A stretch of DNA of 64,000 bases. Origin: Sinorhizobium meliloti (lineage in GTDB: Bacteria > Pseudomonadota > Alphaproteobacteria > Rhizobiales > Rhizobiaceae). Below the pieces are notes generated by a model that saw only the letters and a program-made list of their open reading frames with translations, searched no databases and was not told where the DNA came from. Shown one piece after another: positions 43,970 to 53,474 of this stretch. A program made the translations under genes and the position numbers. Location of the stretch: contig NZ_CP141212.1 of assembly GCF_035610345.1 (NCBI RefSeq), forward strand, positions 811,976 to 875,975, given 5' to 3'. Numbering within the stretch: position 1 is the first letter of the stretch; the number at the start of each line of letters is the position of its first letter.

Positions 43970-46279
43970 ATGGTTTCGACTTATCTCGACTACAATCTGA
44001 TCGCACGGGACATGAAGCTCAGCCTGAAGCGCGTGTCGGAGCAGACGATCGTCGCCCGCGACACGCAGTACTACAGGGAGAACATCGGCAGTGTGGCCTC
44101 CGTCGACGAGTTCCTCGCCGACTTCCGCCTCTATTCCTACGCGATGAAGGCCTATGGCCTGGCGGATATGATCGAGTCGGTCGCCTTCATGAGGAAGGTG
44201 CTCGAAAGCGACCTGTCCGACGATAACAGCTTTGCCAACAAGCTGACGGACGAACGATACCGCGAATTCACGATGGCGTTCAGCTTCAGCGGTGGAACGG
44301 CGGTTTCCCAGACCGAAGCGCAGCTCGACGAGATGATCGGCCTTTACAATACGAGTATCGCCAGCATCGGGGAAACCCAGAAGGAAGAGACGCGCTACTA
44401 CAACGTCATGATCGACAAGGTAACGAGCGTCGATCAGCTTCTGAACAATGAGCGTCTGCGGACCTATGTCTTCACGGTCTTCGGTATCGACGAGAGTACG
44501 TACTCCCGTGAAACGCTCCGCAACGTTCTCTCCAGCAATGCCGACGATCCGGGCAGCTATGAGAAAACCGTGCTCGAACCCAGACTGTCGGAACTCGAGG
44601 CCGCCAGAGCCGACGCCCAGGCGAAGCTCCAGCAGAGCGGCACGACGGAGGCGGAAAAGCTGGAGCTCCGGGCGAAGATAGCCACCTACAACAAGTCGAT
44701 TTCCACGGTCAGCAATTACCTGGCGATGGCGGCGGCTTTCCAGTTCAACGCCGACGGCACGGTGGCCGCGGGATCGGCGCAGACCGCCGCGCACAAGAAG
44801 ACCATGAATGAACTCTACGTCTCCAGCAATCCCCGGATCACCCCCCAGGCAGCGCTCCTGAACAAGGCCTATTTCGAGGAAAAGATCGCGAGCATCACGA
44901 CCGTCAGCGAGCTTGTCGCCGATACGCGCCTCTATAACTACATCCGCACGGCCTTCGATCTCAACGAGGTCACCATCGTGCCAGCGACGATCAAGAATAT
45001 CCTGACCAGCGATCCGGACGACCCGAACAGCTACATCAATACGATCGGCAAGGGGAACGAGAACTACAAGGCGCTCGCCAGGGCCTTCAACTTCCAGGCG
45101 GACGGCACGCTCGCGGCGGGCGATGCGGCGCAGACCACGGAACAGACGACACTCACCTCCAGCCGTTACATGACGCGCTACAACGACAAGGACGACGCAG
45201 CGGACGCGAAGGCGATCGGCGCCTATAAGCTTGCCGTCGAGAAGATGGCGTCCGTCGGCGACTTCATCGACACGGCTTCGATCTACGATTTCGCGCTGCA
45301 AGCGGTCGGTCTCGATCCGGACGCCGAAAGCGCACGGACGATCAAGCGGGTTCTGACCAGCGATCTCACCGATCCGGAAAGCTTCGTCTACACGCTGAAA
45401 GACGAGCGTTACCTGAAGCTCGCCCAGCTGTTCAACTTTACGACATCGGGCGACATCGGCGTTCCGGCATTGGCCCAGTCGGAGACGCTGATTCAGGAGA
45501 CCGCCAAGACCTACATCGTCAACAAGTCCCGTTTTGGCTCGGAGGAGGACAAGACCACGGCCAAAGCGGATGCCGAATATTATACGGCCGAGGTCGCCAA
45601 ACTCTCTTCTCTCGACGAATTTCTGGCCGATTCCCGCCTGGTCGATTTCGCTCTCGCGGCAAACGGCATCGATCCCGAGAATGTCACCGTCGATTTCCTT
45701 CGCGACATCTTCACCTCCGATCTGGACGATCCCAAGAGCTTCATCAATCAGCAGCAGAACTCCGGGGCCTATATCGCCCTGGTCACCTCGTTCAATTTCG
45801 ACCGCGGCGGCAACGTGCTGCGCGAGGACAAGAGCGTCATCGTCACGCGGCAGGGGCTTTACGAGACCCTCGACCGGTATCTGCACCAGACGCTGGAAGA
45901 ACAGGCCGGCGAGGACAATGCAGGTGTCCGCCTGGCACTCTATTTCGAGCGCCAGGCAGGCTCGCTCGTCGACGCTTACGATCTCCTGGCCGATGATGCG
46001 CTCGCCGAAGTGTTCCGCACGATCTTCAGCCTGCCCGACGAATTCAGTTCCATGGACATCGACCAGCAGGCAAAGATCGTCGAGAAGAACCTCGAGCTAG
46101 AGAAGCTGAGCGATCCGGCCGAGCTGAAGAAGCTCCTCGCGCGCTTCACCGTGCTCTACGATCTGGAGAACAACATGGAAGTCGATCCGGCCGTGGTGGT
46201 GCTCTCGGGCAGCGGCAGCAATATCGGCATCAGCGCCGATACGCTCTTCCAACTGTCGCAGCTCAGGAAGGGCGGGTAG
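43970..46279 (+). CDS. Multi-repeat DUF1217 protein, flagellum-associated family
   Basis: 769 residues from ATG 43970. It contains about five DUF1217 repeats of 120-150 residues and a weaker sixth. Each begins with a Y-Y helix (DTQYYRENIGSVASVDEFLA, EETRYYNVMIDKVTSVDQLL, and so on), continues with RLYxYAxxAxGLD and ends in VLxSDLxDPxSFxN. No signal peptide or membrane helix is seen. DUF1217 proteins occur in rhizobial flagellar clusters; no flagellar genes are nearby here, so a role in motility is inference. The start is weakly supported because the ribosome site is only GGCGGGC. Confidence 0.83.
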   Translation: MVSTYLDYNLIARDMKLSLKRVSEQTIVARDTQYYRENIGSVASVDEFLADFRLYSYAMKAYGLADMIESVAFMRKVLESDLSDDNSFANKLTDERYREFTMAFSFSGGTAVSQTEAQLDEMIGLYNTSIASIGETQKEETRYYNVMIDKVTSVDQLLNNERLRTYVFTVFGIDESTYSRETLRNVLSSNADDPGSYEKTVLEPRLSELEAARADAQAKLQQSGTTEAEKLELRAKIATYNKSISTVSNYLAMAAAFQFNADGTVAAGSAQTAAHKKTMNELYVSSNPRITPQAALLNKAYFEEKIASITTVSELVADTRLYNYIRTAFDLNEVTIVPATIKNILTSDPDDPNSYINTIGKGNENYKALARAFNFQADGTLAAGDAAQTTEQTTLTSSRYMTRYNDKDDAADAKAIGAYKLAVEKMASVGDFIDTASIYDFALQAVGLDPDAESARTIKRVLTSDLTDPESFVYTLKDERYLKLAQLFNFTTSGDIGVPALAQSETLIQETAKTYIVNKSRFGSEEDKTTAKADAEYYTAEVAKLSSLDEFLADSRLVDFALAANGIDPENVTVDFLRDIFTSDLDDPKSFINQQQNSGAYIALVTSFNFDRGGNVLREDKSVIVTRQGLYETLDRYLHQTLEEQAGEDNAGVRLALYFERQAGSLVDAYDLLADDALAEVFRTIFSLPDEFSSMDIDQQAKIVEKNLELEKLSDPAELKKLLARFTVLYDLENNMEVDPAVVVLSGSGSNIGISADTLFQLSQLRKGG

Positions 46280-46319
46280 GGCTTAACGGCGGCCGGACCG
46301 GCACGCGTCGTTACTCGCC

Positions 46320-47753
46320 TCAATCCTCGCGCAGCACCTTATCGGGGTTCATGATCCCCGCCGGGTCGAAAGCGTGCTTGATCCGCCGCATGAGCTCGAT
46401 CTCGATCGGCGAGCGGATCGCCGCGAGTTCGTCGCGTTTCAACTGGCCGATGCCATGCTCGGCAGATATCGAGCCCTCATGCTTGAGCACGACGGCGTGA
46501 ACGATCGCATTGATCTCGCGCCACCGGTCGAGAAAGCCCTGCTTGTCCGCGCCGACGGGCTGGGAGATGTTGTAGTGGATATTGCCGTCGCCCATATGGC
46601 CGAAGGCGCAGATGCGTGCGCCGGGAATGGCCTTGGAGACCAGCGCATCCGCTTCCGTCATGAAGGCCGGAATGCTCGATACCGGGACCGAAACGTCATG
46701 CTTGATCGAGCCGCCTTCGGGCTTTTGTGCCGGCGACATGCTTTCGCGCATGTGCCAGAGGGCTCTGCGCTGCGCTTCGTTCTGGGCAATGACGGCGTTC
46801 TCGACGAGACCGTCGGAGATGACCGCTTCGAGAAGGTCTTGCACCATCCGCTCCGCGCTTTCGGCGGTATCCGAGGTGGAGATATCGATCAACGCGTACC
46901 ACGGATGCGTCGTTTCCATCGGATCTCGAACGCCGGCGATGTGCCGGGTGGTGAACTCGATGCCGAGCCGCGGCATCAGTTCGAAGCCCGTCAGGGCCGG
47001 CCCGCAGAGGCTCGATGCCCGATCGAAAAGCGCCAGTGCGTCCTCGACGCTTCTGAGGCCGGCAAAAGCCACCTGGTGGCCCCGCGGTTTCGGGAAGAGC
47101 TTCAAAACGGCGCCGGTTATGACGCCGAGCGTTCCCTCGGCACCGATGAAAAGATCGCGCAGATCGTAGCCCGTATTGTCCTTCTTGAGGCGTCTGAGCC
47201 CGTTCCAGATCTCCCCGGTCGGAAGCACGACCTCCAGCCCCAGGCAAAGCTGGCGCATATTGCCATAGACAAGCACGGCAGTGCCGCCGGCATTGGTCGA
47301 AAGATTGCCGCCGATCCTGGCAGAGCCTTCCGAGCCGAGTGACAGGGGAAAAAGCCGGTCGACGTCATCGGCGGCCTTCTGGATATCCGCCAGAATACAA
47401 CCGGCATCGGCCACGATCACGTTGCCGACCGGGTCGATGTCGCGGATGCGGTTCAGCCGCTCGAGGGAAAGGACCACGTCGGCTCTGCCCTCGCGCGGAA
47501 TCTGGCCGGCCACATGTCCGGTGTTGCCGCCCTGCGGCACGACTGCCGTTCGGGTCTGGCTCGCAAGCCGCATGACCAGCGAAACTTCCTCGACGGAGCC
47601 GGGCCTGAGCACGAGCGGCGTCGTGCCGTGATAGAGCCCGCGGGACTCGACCAGGTAGGGGGCCGTGTCGGCGGGTGCGGTGAGGGCATTGCCGGGCCCG
47701 ACGATGTCGACGAAGGAGGCGATGAGTTCGGGAGATGGAAGTATGGTGGTCAT
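46320..47753 (-). CDS. FAD-linked oxidase, D-2-hydroxyglutarate dehydrogenase-like
   Basis: 477 residues from ATG 47753. N-terminal FAD_binding_4 domain with VVPQGGNTGHVAGQIP and SLGSEGSARIGGNLSTNAGG; C-terminal FAD-oxidase domain with HMGDGNIHYNI and EHGIGQLK, which bind metal and substrate. It resembles GlcD/D2HGDH enzymes that oxidise D-2-hydroxy acids and pass electrons to quinone or ETF. It is 25 bases before the Sua5 gene reading frame end and on the same strand. Confidence 0.9.
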   Translation of the reverse strand: MTTILPSPELIASFVDIVGPGNALTAPADTAPYLVESRGLYHGTTPLVLRPGSVEEVSLVMRLASQTRTAVVPQGGNTGHVAGQIPREGRADVVLSLERLNRIRDIDPVGNVIVADAGCILADIQKAADDVDRLFPLSLGSEGSARIGGNLSTNAGGTAVLVYGNMRQLCLGLEVVLPTGEIWNGLRRLKKDNTGYDLRDLFIGAEGTLGVITGAVLKLFPKPRGHQVAFAGLRSVEDALALFDRASSLCGPALTGFELMPRLGIEFTTRHIAGVRDPMETTHPWYALIDISTSDTAESAERMVQDLLEAVISDGLVENAVIAQNEAQRRALWHMRESMSPAQKPEGGSIKHDVSVPVSSIPAFMTEADALVSKAIPGARICAFGHMGDGNIHYNISQPVGADKQGFLDRWREINAIVHAVVLKHEGSISAEHGIGQLKRDELAAIRSPIEIELMRRIKHAFDPAGIMNPDKVLRED

Positions 47754-47799
47754 GGCCCTGCCTCGGATCACGTGGTTGCTTCAAGCGTGCCGCTGGCCA

Positions 47800-48774
47800 T
47801 CAGCCCCGCGGCGCGGCCGCGCGCTGCAGCCGGTCGATGATCGCTTCGCCGAGCCCCACGCTCGGGATCGGGCCGAAAGCGATGGTCGCGGCGCCGCTGG
47901 CATCCGCCTTTTTCATATAATCGAAAAGATTGGCCGCGGCTTCCCGCAGGCTGCCGCCCGGACTGAGATCCAGGACGATTGCGGCATCGCCTTCACCGGG
48001 AAGTGCCTTTCCGCCGAAGCGGATGAGGGCCTCTCCTTTCCGGACCTCATCTGCATTGAGGCGCACAGCGGCACCGGGAGCATAATGCGAGGCGAGCATG
48101 CCGGGCGCCTCGATGACAGCGCCGGCGGTCTCCGGGCGCTCGATGGCAAGACCGGTCAAAGCTTCGATCTCTGCCGCGTCGAGCCCCCCGGGCCTCAGCA
48201 GCCGCAGCTTTCCGTTCTCGACCTTGACGATGGTCGATTCAAGGCCGATCGCGGCCGGGCCTGCGTCGAGGATGAGCTTCAGCCTGGAGCCGAGATCCGC
48301 CTGCACATGGGCCGCACTGGTGGGACTGATCTTGCCCGAGGTGTTGGCGCTCGGCGCCGCCAAAGGCCGCCCGAATCGGGCGATCACCCGACGCGAGAAC
48401 CCGTCGGGCATCCGAATTCCGAGCGTATCGAGACCGGCGGATGCGAGCGTGTGCACGGTGCTTTCCCGCCGCTGCGGCAGGATCAGCGTGAGGGGGCCAG
48501 GCCAAAAAGCCTCGGCCAGACGTCTCGAAACCGGATCGAAGGTCACATGCGCCTCCGCCATCGCCAGATCGGAGACGTGACAGATCAGCGGATTGAACCG
48601 CGGCCGCCCCTTCATCTCGTAAATGCGGCTGATCGCATCGGGGGTCGTGGCATCGGCAGCAAGGCCGTATACGGTCTCCGTGGGGATCGCCACGGGTTCC
48701 CCGTCCGAAAGAACTGCGCAAGCCGTCTCGATTGCCCGCTCCGGTTCGATGCGCGTGTCGATGATCTCGGCCAT
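47800..48774 (-). CDS. L-threonylcarbamoyladenylate synthase, Sua5/YrdC type
   Basis: 324 residues; ATG 48774. The N-terminal YrdC domain (GEPVAIPTETVYGLAADATT, KGRPRFNPLICHV, FWPGPLTLILP, GIRMPD, PLAAPSANTSGKISPT) is followed by the C-terminal Sua5 domain (APGMLASHYAPGAAVRL), so it is the long Sua5 form. It makes the TC-AMP intermediate of t6A37 tRNA modification. It is the upstream neighbour of the FAD-linked oxidase. Confidence 0.93.
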   Translation of the reverse strand: MAEIIDTRIEPERAIETACAVLSDGEPVAIPTETVYGLAADATTPDAISRIYEMKGRPRFNPLICHVSDLAMAEAHVTFDPVSRRLAEAFWPGPLTLILPQRRESTVHTLASAGLDTLGIRMPDGFSRRVIARFGRPLAAPSANTSGKISPTSAAHVQADLGSRLKLILDAGPAAIGLESTIVKVENGKLRLLRPGGLDAAEIEALTGLAIERPETAGAVIEAPGMLASHYAPGAAVRLNADEVRKGEALIRFGGKALPGEGDAAIVLDLSPGGSLREAAANLFDYMKKADASGAATIAFGPIPSVGLGEAIIDRLQRAAAPRG

Positions 48775-48839
48775 GGCGTTCTGATCCTTTCCGTCGCTTC
48801 CTTAACGGAGCGATTGCAAAAACAGAACGATTTTCTTGG

Positions 48840-49490
48840 TCAAAGGCTGCGAATGATCCGCCGCAAGGCTTCGTCGCGTGCGCCGAGCATCAGCACGTTC
48901 TTCAGCGCCACCTTCGGATCCTGCGTCCGGAAAATCAGGCCGTTGCCGCGCACGTTGCGGTTGACGACGATCCGTCCTTCGCCGGCATCGGGCTCGATCG
49001 CGACGGCGAAATACATGCGCGAATAGCCCGGCTGGATACGGTCGAAGAAATGGGTCTCGTTCCCGAGGTCGCAGAAGAAGTTCGCGAGATAAAAGGACCA
49101 GGTGATCTCATGTCCCTTTGCGAGGCAGGTTTTCGCGGCGGTCACGTGGCAGTAGCCGAGATGCGGACTGTTGGCGAGCGTGCGATGGTAGACCATCTTC
49201 GGGAACTGCATCGAGGCATGAAACCCGTTGATTCGGCTGTGGGTCGTCTCGCCCGCCGTCGTCAGCTTCCGCGCCGTCTGCTGCGCAACCTCGGCATAAC
49301 TCAGATACTGCCGCTCGTTCGCCATCCACCGGCGTCTATCGATCCGGCCGGTCCGCAGGAACTCGGTGTGAGCCTTGGCTTTCGCCGGTGCGGCCGCCTT
49401 GTCGGCAGCGTCGTAATATCGGAGTTTTGCCATGGGCGTCGTCGCGCCGTCCTGTCCGAAAGCGGGTTGATGGTAGCGAACGTAAATCAT
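48840..49490 (-). CDS. Conserved hypothetical protein
   Basis: About 216 residues from ATG 49490; ATG 49433 (MAKLRYYD) is an alternative and the frame is open to 49631. Neither start has a clear ribosome site. There is no signal peptide or membrane helix. Notable segments are TEFLRTGRIDRRRWMANERQ, HVTAAKTCLAKGHEITW, YLANFFCDLGNETHFFDRI and VNRNVRGNGLIFRTQDP. I do not recognise the family. It stands alone between the Sua5 gene and the riboswitch region. Confidence 0.6.
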   Translation of the reverse strand: MIYVRYHQPAFGQDGATTPMAKLRYYDAADKAAAPAKAKAHTEFLRTGRIDRRRWMANERQYLSYAEVAQQTARKLTTAGETTHSRINGFHASMQFPKMVYHRTLANSPHLGYCHVTAAKTCLAKGHEITWSFYLANFFCDLGNETHFFDRIQPGYSRMYFAVAIEPDAGEGRIVVNRNVRGNGLIFRTQDPKVALKNVLMLGARDEALRRIIRSL

Positions 49491-49767
49491 CACAGTTAAC
49501 GAATTGGTTCGTTTGCGGCCGTGCGAGCATCGATCAGACCTTGTGTCGGTGGGCCGTGTCGTAAAATGGCCAGCCGCCTTCGCGCCATGAACGGCGCTGC
49601 CGAAAAATCCGCCGGCTGCGCGGAGATTCACCTACTTCCTTGTTTGTTATGGATAATATCCGTCTGCCAATCGTGCCGATTGCGCCGCGAATGGCTGTCG
49701 TCTTTCTGGAAGCGGATGTCGTCTATTGGCAGTTGCCGGACCGGCCCTGAGGCTTAGATGAGGACAC

Positions 49768-49942
49768 TCAAGGTGCTGCCTCGAAGGGAAGGCGGAGAAT
49801 TGGGAAGCCGGTCAAATCCCGGCGCTGCCCCCGCAACGGTGGTGGAGCGAACAGCCACGGCAGAAGGCCACTGGACACAGCGTCCGGGAAGGCGCCGGGC
49901 AGGTCCCTTGCGGACAGCTCCAGAGCCCGGAAACCAGCCTTG
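49768..49942 (+). promoter_or_regulatory. Cobalamin (adenosylcobalamin) riboswitch
   Basis: All core blocks are present in order: AAGGTGCTGCC at 49770, GAATTGGGAAGCCGGT at about 49797, AATCCCGGCGCTGCCCCCGC, the B12-box GCCACTG (49867-49873), CCGGGAAGGCGCC, and AGAGCCCGGAAACCAGCC closing the structure at 49922-49940. It starts 127 bases upstream of the Rieske gene. The expression platform (about 49943-50069) shows no terminator with T-run, so control of translation by hiding the GAGGATAAGGG ribosome site is likely. The preceding 49491-49767 holds no convincing gene. Confidence 0.92.
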
Positions 49943-50069
49943 AAGCAGAAACAGACCGTAGCTGGTTGCGGCGGGCAGCCGGATCGGAGCCAATTGCGTT
50001 GCGGGTCCATGCGGCCGGCGCGGGTTCCAGTCCTGCCTCTCCGAAACGGCGGAAAACGAGGATAAGGGC

Positions 50070-51314
50070 ATGGAAATTCAGACCGAAATGCTGCGCAAGC
50101 TGAAGACCCGTCGCGATGGCTACAGCCTCGACCGCGCCTTCTACGTCGATCCTGATTATTATCGCCAGGACCTGGAGCAGATCTGGTACAAGGATTGGCT
50201 GTTCATCGGCCATGATTGTGAAGTCCCGCGGCCGGGGAACTATTTCACGGTGCAGGTCGGCGATTACCCGGTCGTTATCGTTCGAGACAGACAGGGCGCG
50301 GTGCGGGCACTGCACAATTCGTGCCGCCATCGCGGCTCGCGCGTCTGCACGCAGCACAAAGGCTCATCCGCCAAACTCGTCTGTCCCTACCACCAGTGGA
50401 CCTACGAGCTCGACGGCCGCCTGCTCTTCGCGCGGCAGATGCCCGAGGGCTTCGACCCGGCCGAACACAGTCTTAAGCCGATCCACTGCGAAACCGTCGG
50501 CGGTTACATCTTCATCAGCCTTGCCGAACAACCGATGGACTTCCGGCCGTTCCGCGAGACGGTCGCGGCCTATCTCGCGCCGCACCGCCTCGGGGAAACG
50601 AAGGTCGCCTTCGAGAGCACGATCGTCGAGAAGGGCAATTGGAAGCTGGTCTGGGAGAACAATCGCGAGTGCTACCACTGCGCCGCCAATCATCCGGAAC
50701 TCTGCCGTACCTATCCCGAAGCGCCGACCGTCACCGGTGTCCAGGGGGCGATGAACGACCCGGAAATCGGCGCCCATTGGCAGAAATGCGAGGCGGCGGG
50801 CCTTCCGAGCGCTTTCAGGATCGCGCCCACCGGCCAGTTCCGCATGACGAGAATGCCGCTGATCAACGGCGCCGAGAGCTATACGATGTCCGGACAGAAG
50901 GCCGTACGCAGGCAGCTCTCCGCCGGGCTTGACGCCGATGGCATCGGCACGCTGCTCCTCTTCCATTATCCGACGACCTGGAACCACATTCTGGGCGATC
51001 ATGCGATCACCTTCCGCGTTCTGCCGCTCGGGCCGGAACTGACACAGGTTACGACCAAATGGCTGGTCAACAAGGATGCGGTGGAGGGCGTCGACTATAC
51101 GATAGACGAGCTGACGCACGTCTGGACGGAGACCAACGACCAGGACCGGCAGATAGTCGAGGAAAACGCGTTCGGGATCCGCTCGCCGGCCTATGAGCCG
51201 GGTCCATATTCGGCCGAACACGAGGGCGGCGTCATGCAGTTCGTCGAGTGGTATTCGAACTTCATGCTGGACCGCCTTCAGGGCGGGGCCACGCAGCTCT
51301 CGCGGGTGGCATGA
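50070..51314 (+). CDS. gbcA: Rieske aromatic-type monooxygenase, probable glycine betaine demethylase oxygenase GbcA
   Basis: 414 residues. The Rieske 2Fe-2S ligands are C85-x-H87 and C105-x2-H108 (SCRHRG and CPYH). The mononuclear iron site is in WENNRECYHCAANHPEL with a later Asp in TNDQDRQ. It is preceded by a cobalamin riboswitch and followed by its reductase with an ATGA overlap. The pair resembles GbcAB of Pseudomonas aeruginosa, which oxidises glycine betaine to dimethylglycine and formaldehyde; stachydrine or other quaternary ammonium substrates are possible. ATG 50070 follows GAGGATAAGGGC. Confidence 0.87.
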   Translation: MEIQTEMLRKLKTRRDGYSLDRAFYVDPDYYRQDLEQIWYKDWLFIGHDCEVPRPGNYFTVQVGDYPVVIVRDRQGAVRALHNSCRHRGSRVCTQHKGSSAKLVCPYHQWTYELDGRLLFARQMPEGFDPAEHSLKPIHCETVGGYIFISLAEQPMDFRPFRETVAAYLAPHRLGETKVAFESTIVEKGNWKLVWENNRECYHCAANHPELCRTYPEAPTVTGVQGAMNDPEIGAHWQKCEAAGLPSAFRIAPTGQFRMTRMPLINGAESYTMSGQKAVRRQLSAGLDADGIGTLLLFHYPTTWNHILGDHAITFRVLPLGPELTQVTTKWLVNKDAVEGVDYTIDELTHVWTETNDQDRQIVEENAFGIRSPAYEPGPYSAEHEGGVMQFVEWYSNFMLDRLQGGATQLSRVA

Positions 51315-52411
51315 CCATGGAAATGCCTCGCTCCTTTCACCATTTCGACGAGCTCGATCCCTGGAGAGACCGTCAGCACATGCTGGAGTGCACGTCGGCC
51401 GTAGCCGAAGCCGCCGACGTGATGACTTTCACCTTCCGCTCCGACAAGCCGGCCTGGTTCCGCTACCTGCCCGGGCAGTTCGTGACGCTCGAACTGCCCG
51501 TCTCGGCCGAGCCGGTGATGCGCACCTATACGCTGTCATCCTCGCCCTCGCGCCCGCTTTCGGTCGCGGTCACGGTCAAGGCGCAGCCGGGAAGCATCGG
51601 CACCCGCTGGATGTTCGACAATCTGAAACCGGGCATGATGCTCAAGGCGTTCGGGCCGCTCGGCGATTTCAGCTTCGTCCGTCATCCCGGTGAAAAGTAT
51701 CTCTTCATTTCGGCGGGGTCGGGCGTCACGCCGATGATGTCGATGACGCGCTGGATGGCCGACTGCGCACCGGAAACGGATGTCACCTTCATTTCCTGCG
51801 CCCGCCGCCCGGACGATCTCCTCTTCAGAACGGAGCTCGAAGTTCTCGCGCGTCAGATGCCGCGGCTCAATCTCGGCTTCCTCGTGGAGGGGCATGAGGC
51901 GCGGCATGGCTGGCATGGTCTGCGCGGGCGCATCGACGCGGCGAAGCTGCCGATGCTCGCACCGGATTTCATGGAAAGAACCGTTTTCTGCTGCGGGCCC
52001 GAGCCGTTCATGGGCAATGTTCGGGCGATGCTGGAATCGGCGGGCTTCGACATGGCCGGCTATCACCAGGAGAGCTTCCAGCCCGCCGCGGCGCCGGCGG
52101 CCGAGGAGCTTGCAATTCGGGCGGGGCCGGCGGCCGATGCCGGGGCCGGTGCGGCGCGGGTGACCTTTACCATGAGCGGCAAGGAGGCGACCGCCGTTCC
52201 CGGCCAGACGATTCTGCAGACGGCCCGGGCCAACGGCGTCAGGATCGGGGCCGCCTGCGAGGGCGGCATCTGCGGAACGTGCCGGGTGATGAAGATCGCC
52301 GGCGATGTCGAGATGAACCACAATGGCGGCATTCTCGACGATGAGATCGAGGAGGGCTACATCCTCGCCTGCTGTTCGCGGCCGACAAGCGACGTCCAGA
52401 TCGAGGCCTGA
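51311..52411 (+). CDS. gbcB: FAD/2Fe-2S oxidoreductase, reductase partner GbcB
   Basis: 366 residues; ATG 51311 overlaps the gbcA stop (ATGA), with ATG 51317 as an alternative. Order: FAD-binding barrel (RTYTLSSSP, PGSIGTRWMFD), NAD-binding domain (YLFISAGSGVTPMMSM, CCGPEPFM), an Ala/Pro-rich linker, and a C-terminal plant-type 2Fe-2S ferredoxin (CEGGICGTCRV and ILACCS). It passes electrons from NAD(P)H to the Rieske oxygenase. Stop at 52411 abuts the convergent GH25 gene. Confidence 0.9.
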   Translation: MTMEMPRSFHHFDELDPWRDRQHMLECTSAVAEAADVMTFTFRSDKPAWFRYLPGQFVTLELPVSAEPVMRTYTLSSSPSRPLSVAVTVKAQPGSIGTRWMFDNLKPGMMLKAFGPLGDFSFVRHPGEKYLFISAGSGVTPMMSMTRWMADCAPETDVTFISCARRPDDLLFRTELEVLARQMPRLNLGFLVEGHEARHGWHGLRGRIDAAKLPMLAPDFMERTVFCCGPEPFMGNVRAMLESAGFDMAGYHQESFQPAAAPAAEELAIRAGPAADAGAGAARVTFTMSGKEATAVPGQTILQTARANGVRIGAACEGGICGTCRVMKIAGDVEMNHNGGILDDEIEEGYILACCSRPTSDVQIEA

Positions 52412-52412
52412 G

Positions 52413-53474
52413 TTACCGCCGCTCGGATTGGTAGGGCAGGCGTGCCTCGGCGGCCCTGACGGCGATGGAGCCGGTAACCGTCTCGTCGGCGCCCGCCCCT
52501 GATCCGCTCTCCGCCTCGGCGCGGCTTATCACGAGCGGCCGCGAAAGAGCGGCCGTTGCACTTGCATTCAACGCCGGGATCGTACCGACGGTGGCCGAGG
52601 CGATAACGGTGAGCACCGGCGGCTTCTCCGGAAGAAGCGCGCCGTGGGGCCAGATTCTCTTCAGTGCCGATGCACTCATCGCTGCGACATTCACGTCTAT
52701 ATCGTCGAGGGTGCCGGGCACCCGATAGGGGCAACGCTTCTTTCCGCAATTATGCGCCGACGAGAATTGCCAGAGCGCGTAGCGGTCCCAGTTTCCCATC
52801 GGAAAGACTTTGCGGATATCGGGCTTATAGCGCGCATACCAGAGCGGAAGACGCGCTAAAAGCCGATGCTTGAAGCGGTTGGCGGCAATGTGTTTCGCGG
52901 TTGCGTGGTTGGTATAGAGGACGGGATAGCGCCCCGTCCGGGCCTTCACATGGCCGGCGAAGATTGCTGCGTCTTCGAGCGACATGTATTTTTCCGGATC
53001 GATCCCTTCGATATCGAGCACCATCAGCTCGTCGTCGCGCGGATCGGCATAGTCGATGAAGTGGTTCGCCTGATCGACGGGGTTGCCGGGCCTTGCCAGA
53101 TGATAGGCGCCCCAGAGCAGGCCATGCGAGCGCGCGATCATCCGGCGCGTCTGATAGAGTTCCCGGCTGACCGCATATTTGCGCCACATCGTCTTGCAGT
53201 GTGCAACCGTATCGCCGCCGTGGTCACCGGTACAGGTGTAGCTTTCCGGCAGGCCGTCGGAAGCCTTCGCGATGAAGCCCGCTATCCGCTTGTCCTTCAG
53301 CATGGCTTCCCAGTCGATGCTGTTCAACTCGTAAGCGTCGACGATGAGGGCGTTGCGCCGCTCTTTCCACGGCTCCACTTCGCTCGCGCGTGCGTTCGCC
53401 GCCGCGAAGGTCAGGCCCATGAGGACCGCCAGGCGCAAGATCATCCCTATGATCGAGATTCCCCGCTTTTCCAT
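52413..53474 (-). CDS. GH25 family lysozyme
   Basis: 353 residues from ATG 53474; the frame is open to 53567. Signal peptide-like start MEKRGISIIGMILRLAVLMG ending near ARASEV. Catalytic regions are IVDAYELNSIDW, GLLWGAYHLARPG, MVLDIEGIDP and LYTNHATAKH. The C-terminal about 85 residues are Ala/Ser/Thr-rich and Glu/Gly-rich without a known domain. It probably cleaves peptidoglycan in the envelope, as N-acetylmuramidase; a regulatory or remodeling role is possible. Confidence 0.88.
   Translation of the reverse strand: MEKRGISIIGMILRLAVLMGLTFAAANARASEVEPWKERRNALIVDAYELNSIDWEAMLKDKRIAGFIAKASDGLPESYTCTGDHGGDTVAHCKTMWRKYAVSRELYQTRRMIARSHGLLWGAYHLARPGNPVDQANHFIDYADPRDDELMVLDIEGIDPEKYMSLEDAAIFAGHVKARTGRYPVLYTNHATAKHIAANRFKHRLLARLPLWYARYKPDIRKVFPMGNWDRYALWQFSSAHNCGKKRCPYRVPGTLDDIDVNVAAMSASALKRIWPHGALLPEKPPVLTVIASATVGTIPALNASATAALSRPLVISRAEAESGSGAGADETVTGSIAVRAAEARLPYQSERR

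Noticed and set aside
49649..49750. Short plus-strand frame of 33 codons (MDNIRLPIVPIAPRMAVVFL...) just before the riboswitch
   Set aside because: It looks protein-like, but it has no ribosome site and lies where the promoter of the riboswitch-controlled operon is expected.
49943..50069. Intrinsic terminator as expression platform of the riboswitch
   Set aside because: GC-rich pairing is possible but no T-run follows; translational control is more likely.
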